Of a DNA stretch of 64,000 nucleotides, positions 24,551 to 31,912 are shown one piece after another. Both the position numbers and the translations under genes were made by a program. The notes under the pieces are model-generated. The model saw only the letters and a program-made list of their open reading frames with translations. It ran no database searches and had not been told where the DNA came from. How positions within the stretch are numbered: position 1 is the first letter of the stretch; each line of letters starts with the position of its first letter. The DNA comes from JANXQG01 sp963804375 (GTDB taxonomy: Bacteria > Planctomycetota > Planctomycetia > Pirellulales > Thermoguttaceae): positions 1,278,136-1,342,135 of the forward strand of contig CAWDQE010000018.1 in NCBI GenBank assembly GCA_963804375.1, written 5' to 3'.

Positions 24551-25532
24551 AACCGTATCCATCATCATCTGCACGCGAGATCGGGCGGAGAGCCTGAACG
24601 AAACTCTCCGGGCCGTCGGCGAAACCCTGGTGCCGGCCGATCTGGCCGCCGAGGTGCTGGTCGTGGACAACGATTCGCGGGACCGCACGCGGCCCGTGGT
24701 CCGGCAGGCGAAGATCTGGGGCCAGGCCCCGCGGTACATCTATGAACCTCGGTTTGGGCTATCCTCTGCGCGAAACAGCGGCATGGCCGCGGCCCAAGGC
24801 GATGTGCTCGTCTGCACCGACGACGACGTGCGGCCGGGCCGCGGCTGGATCGAAGCCATGTGCCGGCCGATCCTCGATGGTCAGGCCGACGCCCTAACTG
24901 GTCGGATCGTGCTACCCGCCTGCCTCGAGCGTCCCTGGTTACAGCCCTGGCATCGAGTCTGCCTGGCTGTCGATGCCTCGACGATCAGTGGTTTCGAATT
25001 GATCGGCGCCAACATGGCTTTCGCCCGCGCCGTGCTGGACAAAGTGCCCGGCTTCGATCTGGAACTTGGCCCGGGCGGGCTGGGCTTCTGCGACGACACG
25101 CTCTTTTCTCTGCAACTTCGCACCGCCGGTTTCCGTCTCGCCGTGGCGGGCGAGGGCTCGACCGTCGTGCACCACTGCGGCGAGCAGCGGCTGACACACA
25201 GCGCTTTGACGGATGTCCTCGGGCGGCAGGGACGCAGTCAGGCCTATGTCGATTACCATTGGAAGCATCGCAGCGATTGGATCCCCACCTTTCGCGGCGC
25301 AAAGTCGTTGCTTAGGCTTGGCGGGCTGAGGATTCTCCAACGGCTCTTGGGCGACCGCAACTCGGTCATCGGCCGCCGGGAAGCCCGCTGGTTATGGCGC
25401 CGCTCGTACCACCGGCAGATGGCGATCGAATCGCAGCGACCGCGTCAGTACGAGCGGTTCGGGCTGGAAAAGCTGGTTTCTTCCTATCCATTGGAAGCGG
25501 TATTTGGCCAGCAGCAGCGGCGCGCGGCCTAG
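24540..25532 (+). CDS. Glycosyltransferase family 2
   Basis: Protein of 330 residues starting with a GTG that overlaps the hldE stop by 11 bases. 'VSIIICTRDRAESLNETLRAV' and 'EVLVVDNDSRDRT' form the GT-A nucleotide-sugar site, and 'VCTDDDVRPGRGW' is the metal-binding D-x-D. 'GANMAFARAVL' and 'FCDDTLFSLQLRTAGFRLAV' are the acceptor-side motifs with the E/D-D catalytic pair. No membrane segment is seen. Coupling to hldE suggests it adds a sugar, possibly heptose, to LPS or another surface glycan; that link is inferred from overlap alone. Confidence 0.82.
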   Translation: MPRKTVSIIICTRDRAESLNETLRAVGETLVPADLAAEVLVVDNDSRDRTRPVVRQAKIWGQAPRYIYEPRFGLSSARNSGMAAAQGDVLVCTDDDVRPGRGWIEAMCRPILDGQADALTGRIVLPACLERPWLQPWHRVCLAVDASTISGFELIGANMAFARAVLDKVPGFDLELGPGGLGFCDDTLFSLQLRTAGFRLAVAGEGSTVVHHCGEQRLTHSALTDVLGRQGRSQAYVDYHWKHRSDWIPTFRGAKSLLRLGGLRILQRLLGDRNSVIGRREARWLWRRSYHRQMAIESQRPRQYERFGLEKLVSSYPLEAVFGQQQRRAA

Positions 25533-25918
25533 CTCCGGCGCACCGGGCTACCGGGCTACCGGGGTACCGGGGTACCCGCTTGCGGGTCGCGGGTCGCGGG
25601 TCGCCGAGAGGGACGAATGTGCGTGCTTTTCATAATCACCGCTTTATGAAAACAGCGTGCGCGCGGCAGGAACTTGCATCAACAGGTCCATCGGCCGAGA
25701 AGTTGTTCCCTCAAGAAACCGGCGGAGGGGAGGGTTCCGGCACGCAGCGGCCGGGTAGCGGCGTTATGAAGAATGACAGAACCGTTGCATAACTTTTTAT
25801 GCAAGCCTCATGAATCACCAGGTCAATACACTTTAACAATCCCTCTCCACGTACTAACCTATTCACTTTTCGGCGCGTTGAACTGGCAATCGGCCTGCCG
25901 TGAAGAATCTGACGCAGG
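25533..25918. other. Non-coding gap with short repeats and an 8-bp hairpin
   Basis: No gene is visible. The left part holds tandem ACCGGGGT and GGGTCGC blocks (25548-25604) related to the palindromes inside hldE. TTGCATAA and TTATGCAA (25785-25804, 4-base loop) form an AT-rich hairpin. Confidence 0.6.
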
Positions 25919-26644
25919 CTAACAGACCGCGCGAAGCCGCCGCTGCCCTTCGGGGCAAAAGTCCGGGAGCGGACACTGCTCGCAACCCGGCCGCCGCGAG
26001 GTGCACAGCGCGCGGCCGTGGCGAATCAAGAGAATGTGGAAATCCAAGACCAGCCGCGGCGGCACGAGCCGGGCCAACTCCTCATGGGCCTTCGCGGCGC
26101 CCACCCGCGGCCCGATCAGACCCAGCCGCCCGCTCACGCGATGCACGTGCGTATCGACCGGCAGCACCGGTTTGCGGCAGGCGAACAACAGCACGCAACC
26201 CGCCGTCTTCGGACCCACGCCTGGAAACCGCCGCAGGTAGGCAATCGCCTCGGGTGTCGGCGTGTCGCGAAGAAAGTCGAGCGACAGTTGCCCGCGCTCT
26301 TCGTGGATCCTTTGCAAGATCGCCTTGATGCGAGGGGCCTTCTGCTTCGACAGGCCGCCGCGGCGGATGGCCCGCGCGATCCGCGCCACAGGAGCCAGGC
26401 GAACGGCCTCCCACGAGTCAAAGCGGCGGAGAAGTTCCTCGAAGGCGGCCGCGCTGTTCGCATCCGACGTGCTTTGCGACAGCACGACACCGATCAGTTC
26501 ATCCAGGACCGGTTCCTGCGGCGGCGGCTCAACCGGGCCGTAACGCGTCCGCAGTCGGCCGCAGAGCAAGACGATTTTGCGGCGTGCTTCGTTTCGATCC
26601 TGACTTCGATCTCGCCTTTTCGGATGGCCGTGTCGATTTTCCAT
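25919..26644 (-). CDS. Endonuclease III-like HhH-GPD DNA glycosylase with 4Fe-4S cluster
   Basis: Protein of 241 residues. The helix-hairpin-helix 'LRRFPGVGPKTAGCVLLFA' has the catalytic lysine (G-P-K-T-A), and 'LPVDTHVHRVSGRLGL' holds the catalytic aspartate of bifunctional glycosylase/lyases. The C-terminus has the cluster ligands C-x6-C-x2-C-x5-C ('CTSRRPGCEQCPLPDFC'). It should excise oxidised pyrimidines in base-excision repair and nick the abasic site. The Arg/Asp-rich first 20 residues may be dispensable. Upstream lies a stretch without a clear gene. Confidence 0.85.
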   Translation of the reverse strand: MENRHGHPKRRDRSQDRNEARRKIVLLCGRLRTRYGPVEPPPQEPVLDELIGVVLSQSTSDANSAAAFEELLRRFDSWEAVRLAPVARIARAIRRGGLSKQKAPRIKAILQRIHEERGQLSLDFLRDTPTPEAIAYLRRFPGVGPKTAGCVLLFACRKPVLPVDTHVHRVSGRLGLIGPRVGAAKAHEELARLVPPRLVLDFHILLIRHGRALCTSRRPGCEQCPLPDFCPEGQRRLRAVC

Positions 26645-26775
26645 TCCCGGTCTTGAATCGCCCTTTCTCTTGCATCGTACATCCCATGCAGTATACCGAG
26701 ACCGCCGAGCGTGGTCACGGGGGCAATAAGGAAGAGTCCGGCGCGACCCTTAAGACCGAAAAGGCATGCCCGCAC

Positions 26776-27149
26776 CCGGCCCGCTGAGCAGCGACAGCAG
26801 TTGGCAAGGTTACAACCAAGGCTGACTTGCTGTACGTCGCGCCTTCCAGCCTGACAAGGTCAGGGTCGGGCACCATTTACCCATGGTCGGCCTGACGTAC
26901 TTAGCATTCCAACCCCGTCAGTTTCGTCGCAAAACATTATTAAGTTCGGCAGTTATGATTTGATCCCAAAAACTGCTCTTGACCTGATTTGGCCAAAACG
27001 AACAAAATCAAGATCATCGGAAGAAATACGGGAATGGAGTCCCTTTTGATTGGCGTATAGGCCAGCAGCAAGGATGCTGACTATGGTTAATCGTTGGCCC
27101 GTGGACGAGCGGCGACAGCAGGCTGCCACGGGAAGAAAGGAGTATTCCA
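26776..27149. other. Gap before the CsrA-REC gene, no gene seen
   Basis: About 370 bases of lower GC content without a convincing frame on either strand. It ends with an AAAGGAG ribosome binding site in front of the ATG at 27150. No riboswitch or RNA gene was recognised. Confidence 0.5.
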
Positions 27150-27989
27150 ATGCTTGTTTTGTCCCGCCGTGAGAAGGAAAAGGTAGTATTCGCCAACCTG
27201 GGCGTTGCCGTCGAGGTCCTGCGAGTCGCCGGCAAAGTGGTGCGACTCGGCATCGATGCCCCCGCGGATATCCGCATCCTGCGAGAAGAATTAACGGACC
27301 CGACGGCTGCCAACGCGATGTCCGCCCCTCAGTCGCCGCCGGCCGCCTCGATGGCGCAGACGGTTCGCCACGCCATTCGCAATCGCCTCAACGTCGCCTC
27401 GCTGGGTCTGCAGGTCCTGCAGCGGCGGCTGGAATCGGGCGACGCCGAAGCCGCCGAAGCGACGATCGCCAAGATCTTCAATGAGCTGAGCGAGATCGAC
27501 GCCGTGCTCGATTCGTCCAAGCAGGCGAATTCCGCGCAGCCGCGCGAATCGTCCCAGCCGCCGTCGCGCGGACGCCGTGCGCTGATCGTGGAAGACAATC
27601 CCAACGAGTCCGAACTGCTGTCAGTCTGCCTGCAAATGAACGGCTACGCCGTCGAAGTTGTCGCGGACGGAATCGAGGCCCTGTCGTACCTCGACAGCCA
27701 CGAACATCCGGACTTCGTGCTGCTGGACATGGCGATGCCGCGCTGCAGCGGCCCGCAGACCATCGCCTCGATCCGCCGCAACCCGGCCCTCCGCGGTATT
27801 CGCCTCTTCGCCGTCAGCGGCGCCGATCGGAGGGAAGCGGGCGTGGCATTCGGCCGCCTGGGCGTCGACCGCTGGTTCTCCAAGCCGGTCAACGTGCGGG
27901 AACTCGTCCGCGAAATGGACCGGAACCTTGAAGCGGTCGCCGTCATCCCCGCCGCATGCGAAGGACCCGATCCAACTCTATTGGTTTGA
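27150..27989 (+). CDS. CsrA-response regulator fusion protein
   Basis: Protein of 279 residues. Residues 1-50 ('MLVLSRREKEKVVF...VRLGIDAPADIRILREEL') are a CsrA RNA-binding domain: the start 'MLVLSR', the G-x-x-V-R-L-G-I-x-A-P strand and the R-E-E-L end are all present. Residues about 65-125 form a helical segment like a histidine-kinase dimerisation hairpin ('ASMAQTVRHAIRNRLNVASLGLQVLQ'). Residues 145-262 are a receiver domain with the acidic pair in 'IVEDN', the phospho-acceptor aspartate in 'FVLLDMAMP', and 'SKPVN'. This suggests RNA binding controlled by phosphorylation. AAAGGAG precedes the start. The 3' end overlaps the convergent hybrid kinase by 47 bases. Confidence 0.85.
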   Translation: MLVLSRREKEKVVFANLGVAVEVLRVAGKVVRLGIDAPADIRILREELTDPTAANAMSAPQSPPAASMAQTVRHAIRNRLNVASLGLQVLQRRLESGDAEAAEATIAKIFNELSEIDAVLDSSKQANSAQPRESSQPPSRGRRALIVEDNPNESELLSVCLQMNGYAVEVVADGIEALSYLDSHEHPDFVLLDMAMPRCSGPQTIASIRRNPALRGIRLFAVSGADRREAGVAFGRLGVDRWFSKPVNVRELVREMDRNLEAVAVIPAACEGPDPTLLV

Positions 27990-30900
27990 CGGGCTTGACC
28001 AGGTGCTCGTCGAATCCGGCCTGGAGCACCGCCAGGCGATCTTCCGGCCGTCCGTAGCCCGTCAACGCAACGAGATAGATGCCGTCTCCGCGCGGGCCTG
28101 CCCGGACTTGCCGGGCGACCTCGTAACCGTCGATTCCGGGCAAGCCGATGTCGACCAGCGCCAGGTCGAACTGCTCGCGGCGGATGGCCTCCAGTCCCTG
28201 GTTGCCGTCGCTGGCGACGGTCGCGTGACAGCCGTCCATGCGGAGGCGCTGCGCGAGCATCTCGCGGCTGTCCGCGTTGTCTTCCACGATCAGGACCCGC
28301 GTTCCGGCAGGCGCCTGGGAGGGCTTTTCTGCGGGAACGGCCGGCGCCTGTACGCTCGTCAAGGGCAGGCGGACGACAAATTCACTGCCACGGCCAACCC
28401 CCTCGCTGCGGGCGGTTACCGTGCCGCCGTGCATCGCCACCAGCGCCCGCACGAGCGTCAGGCCGACGCCCATGCCGCCGTCGGCGCGATCCAGCGTCCG
28501 ATCACTCTGCACAAAGAGATCGAAGATCGTTTCCAGCATCCCCGCGGGAATCCCCGCGCCCGTATCGCGAACGCGAACCACGGCCTCGCCGCCCTCACGG
28601 CGAACGCTCAGCCAGATGGTTCCTTGCGGCGGCGTGTATTTTGCCGCGTTGTGCAGCAGATTCACCTGGATCTGCTGCAAGCGGGCCGCATCGCCCATGA
28701 CGAACAACGGGGAAGGCTCGATATCGACCTCCAACACCTGGCGGCGAGACTCGATCAGCGGACGGGCTGCCTGCACGGCCTCGGTCGTCGCGGCCCGCAG
28801 ATCGACCAGGTCGCGGTGGATCTCGATCTTGTTCTGCGTGATCCGCGACACATCCAGCAAGTCGTCCAGCAGGCGCGCCATCTGCCGTGCCTGGCGGACG
28901 ATGACCGCCTGGGCCTTTTGTCGCGCGGCGCCGCCGGCTCCCTCGCGTTCCATCACGTAGGCCGAGTTGAGAATCGCCCCTAGAGGATTCCGCAGTTCGT
29001 GCGAAAGCATGGCCAGGAAGTGATCGCGGCGGCGCACGTCCTCGCGGGCCTCTTCTTCGGCCTGCTTGAGGTCCTGCTCCGCTTGTTTCAGCAGCGAAAC
29101 GTCGATCAGCGTCAGCACCACGCCGTCGATGCGGCCCTTGTTGCGGTAGGGCAGGATCCGCAGCAAGAACCAGCGACCGTGGCGGTCCTGCACGTCCCGC
29201 TCGATCAGTTCCGCTTTCTCGAGCACGCGGCGGATGTCGTCCATCAAGGGTCCGTAACAGATGTGGTGCGTAAAGTTGTCGATCCGCCGCCCTACGTCCT
29301 GGGGCAACAGGTTGAAGACATCGGCAATTTTCGGCGTGAACTTGCGGATCGTCAGATCGCGATCGAGGAACACCGTGTGGACCTCGGTGCTCGCCAGGAG
29401 ACTGTCCATGTCGGCGTTCAACTCGGTCAATTCGGCGATCTTCTTCTGGTACTCGGCGTTGACGGTGTACAGTTCCTCGTTGACCGAGTGGAGCTCTTCA
29501 TTGGTGCTCTGAAGCTCCTCGTTGGAAGCGACCAGTTCCTCGTTGGTCGCTTGCAGTTCTTCGTTGCTGGTCTCCAACTCCTCGATCGTCGCCTGCAGGT
29601 TCTCTTTGGTGTAGCGGAGCTCGGTCTCCAGTCCCTGCATTTGCTCGTCGGAGGCCTGGCGGAAGTCGATCTCGGTGGCATCGGGGCGGACCGCGCCGGT
29701 GAGCTCCTCGATCGAAACCAGGGCGTAGAGGCGGCTGGAACGGCGGTTGCGGATCGGCTTGACGGTCAGGTTCACCAACCGCTGGCCGTCGGCGAGTTGC
29801 ACGCGGAGCCCCTTGTAGACGATCGGGGCCGCGTCCTTGCAGGCCCGCTGCAGGGCGCCGGCCAGGGCCATCCGCAGGTCCGTGTCGACCATATCCAGCA
29901 GGTCGGTCGAGAGCCGCCCGTCGCGGAGCCGCAGGTAGCGGCTGGCCCCGCCGAACGACTGCACCAAGGCCCGGTTCTCGTCCACGAGCAGGCTGGGCGG
30001 CATGTGTTCTTCGAGGATCGCGTCGTAGATCCCTACGAGCTGCATATCGACCTGGCTCAGGTGCGGCAGGGGCGGAATGCCCGTTGGCCGCAGCCCGCTA
30101 TCGGCGATCGAAAGCGGCAAACGCAGGTCGGCGGGCAGGCGCACGTCGCGCCGCTTGCGATAGATTTTCCAGTGGGCGTCGAGATGGTCGAACTCGTCGC
30201 TCAGTTCGCCGGGACTCTCGCTGGGCCCGAGGAACAAGATGCCGCCGGTCTTCAGGCCGAAGTGGAACAGCGACATCGCTTTCTTCTGGGCCGACGGCTG
30301 GAAATAGATCACCAGATTCCGGCAACTGACCAGGTCCAGCTTGGTGAAGGGGGCGTCCTTGATAATGTTGTGCGGGGCAAAGACCACCATCTGCCGCAAG
30401 TCCTGCGACACCTGGTAGCCCTCGGCCTTGGGCTGGAAGTGGCGGACGATGCGTTCCGGGCTGACCTCGGCCAGGGCCGCATCGCTATAGACGCCCAAGC
30501 TGGCAAACTCCAACGACGCCCGGTGCACGTCGGTAGCGAAGATCTTCACCTTGACCCGCCGGTGCATCGCCTCCATGCGTTCCATGAGGAGGATGGCCAG
30601 CGAGTAGGCCTCTTCGCCCGTCGCGCAGCCCGCCACCCAGGCCCGGAACTCCTCGTCCGGCGGGACCGCAGCCAATGCCGCGGGGAGGACATCCGTCTCC
30701 AGCCGCTGAAACGCCTCGTGATCGCGGAAGAAGCGGGTGACCCCGATGAGCAGGTCTTTATACAAGAGGTTCAGTTCGTCGGAGTTCTCTTCCAGCCGCT
30801 TCACGTAGTCGTTCAGGTCGAGCGAATGATTCAAGAGCAGCCGCCGCTCGGTCCGCCGGGCTACCGTGTTGGGCTTGTAGTAGCTGAAGTCGATCCCATA

Positions 30901-31650
30901 GCGGTCGCGGAGCAGACGGTAGATCGTGTCCATCGGTGTTTCGCGGACAGAATCGGCGATCAGCGGCCGATCGATCCCTTCCGCCGCCGGATGGTGGATG
31001 CAACGCAGCAGTGTCGCCGGCATCTCGTCCACGGGGAGCACGAAATCGGCGACGCCGGTCTCCACGGCGCACTTGGGCATGCCGTCGAACTTGGCCGTTT
31101 CCAGACTTTGGACCAGGACCAATCCACCCGCGTCGTGGATGGCTCGAATCCCCCGCGAACCGTCGCTTCCCGTGCCGGACAGGATGATTCCGATCGCCCC
31201 CTCTCCGACGTCCTGAGCCAGGGAGCGGAAGAAGTGGTCGATGGGAAGCGTCAGGGTCTGGCTGGGGTCTTTGTCGGTGAGCAGCAATTTGCCGCCGGAG
31301 ACGATCATCTCCTTCTTGGGAGGGATCAGATAGACGGTATCGGGCTCCACGGCCATGCCGTCTTCGACGCGGCGGATGGGAATGGCCGTGCGGCGTGCCA
31401 GCAGTTCGTCCATAAGACTGCGGAAGTCGGGCGAGAGGTGCTGGACGACGACAAAGGCCAGCCCCGTCTTGGCGGGCATGTTGTCGAAGAACTGCTCCAG
31501 GGCCTCCAGTCCTCCCGCCGAAGCACCCAGCCCGACCACATATCGTGGTTGGCTTGCCACTCTAGTTTCTTCAACCGTATCCACGGTTTTGGGGGATTGT
31601 TCCTTTGCTGTAATTTCGATGGAATTGCTGATCGATTTTTCGGTGTCCAT
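27943..31650 (-). CDS. CheB-CheR-PAS-histidine kinase-receiver hybrid signalling protein
   Basis: About 1235 residues from the ATG at 31650, preceded by AAAGGA; the frame extends further but without support. A CheB methylesterase domain comes first (residues about 35-220: 'GLGASAGGLEAL', 'VVQHLSPDF', 'SGTGSDGSRG'). Then a CheR methyltransferase ('VTRFFRDHEAF', 'WVAGCATGEEAYSLAI', 'CRNLVIYF'). A coiled coil of repeated 'SNEELQxTNEEL' follows, then a PAS domain, a histidine kinase ('LSHELRNPLGAI', then the ATPase motifs 'LLHNAAKYT' and 'DTGAGIP'), and a receiver ('LIVEDNADSREM', 'LALVDIGLPGIDGYEV', 'KPVKPIEL'). Such proteins sit in chemosensory-like pathways. The convergent CsrA-REC protein is a plausible phosphorylation partner. 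Confidence 0.9.
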   Translation of the reverse strand: MDTEKSISNSIEITAKEQSPKTVDTVEETRVASQPRYVVGLGASAGGLEALEQFFDNMPAKTGLAFVVVQHLSPDFRSLMDELLARRTAIPIRRVEDGMAVEPDTVYLIPPKKEMIVSGGKLLLTDKDPSQTLTLPIDHFFRSLAQDVGEGAIGIILSGTGSDGSRGIRAIHDAGGLVLVQSLETAKFDGMPKCAVETGVADFVLPVDEMPATLLRCIHHPAAEGIDRPLIADSVRETPMDTIYRLLRDRYGIDFSYYKPNTVARRTERRLLLNHSLDLNDYVKRLEENSDELNLLYKDLLIGVTRFFRDHEAFQRLETDVLPAALAAVPPDEEFRAWVAGCATGEEAYSLAILLMERMEAMHRRVKVKIFATDVHRASLEFASLGVYSDAALAEVSPERIVRHFQPKAEGYQVSQDLRQMVVFAPHNIIKDAPFTKLDLVSCRNLVIYFQPSAQKKAMSLFHFGLKTGGILFLGPSESPGELSDEFDHLDAHWKIYRKRRDVRLPADLRLPLSIADSGLRPTGIPPLPHLSQVDMQLVGIYDAILEEHMPPSLLVDENRALVQSFGGASRYLRLRDGRLSTDLLDMVDTDLRMALAGALQRACKDAAPIVYKGLRVQLADGQRLVNLTVKPIRNRRSSRLYALVSIEELTGAVRPDATEIDFRQASDEQMQGLETELRYTKENLQATIEELETSNEELQATNEELVASNEELQSTNEELHSVNEELYTVNAEYQKKIAELTELNADMDSLLASTEVHTVFLDRDLTIRKFTPKIADVFNLLPQDVGRRIDNFTHHICYGPLMDDIRRVLEKAELIERDVQDRHGRWFLLRILPYRNKGRIDGVVLTLIDVSLLKQAEQDLKQAEEEAREDVRRRDHFLAMLSHELRNPLGAILNSAYVMEREGAGGAARQKAQAVIVRQARQMARLLDDLLDVSRITQNKIEIHRDLVDLRAATTEAVQAARPLIESRRQVLEVDIEPSPLFVMGDAARLQQIQVNLLHNAAKYTPPQGTIWLSVRREGGEAVVRVRDTGAGIPAGMLETIFDLFVQSDRTLDRADGGMGVGLTLVRALVAMHGGTVTARSEGVGRGSEFVVRLPLTSVQAPAVPAEKPSQAPAGTRVLIVEDNADSREMLAQRLRMDGCHATVASDGNQGLEAIRREQFDLALVDIGLPGIDGYEVARQVRAGPRGDGIYLVALTGYGRPEDRLAVLQAGFDEHLVKPVKPIELDRVLRMRRG

Positions 31651-31912
31651 TTGCGTGTATCCTTTCCATGACAAACACCGGTCTTGAGAATGTGATGGGG
31701 CCTGGCAGTTCCCGAGGCCCTTTTTGCCATATATTTTATCACCCAAAACTCGACGTGGTCCAGAAGCATATACGTATGATTGCCGGTCGGGCATCCGCCC
31801 AACAGGAACCTACCTATGTGCCGCAAAGGGCGAGATGGGCCCTGTGCTGCAATTCCTGGACGACGGGCCGCCTGTCGTCCTGATTGTAAAGGGTTCGGTG
31901 AGCAGGGTCGCC

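Noticed and set aside
28999..31671. 890-codon plus-strand frame opposite the hybrid kinase
   Set aside because: It is the antisense shadow of a high-GC gene; the minus strand shows complete CheB, CheR, kinase and receiver motifs.
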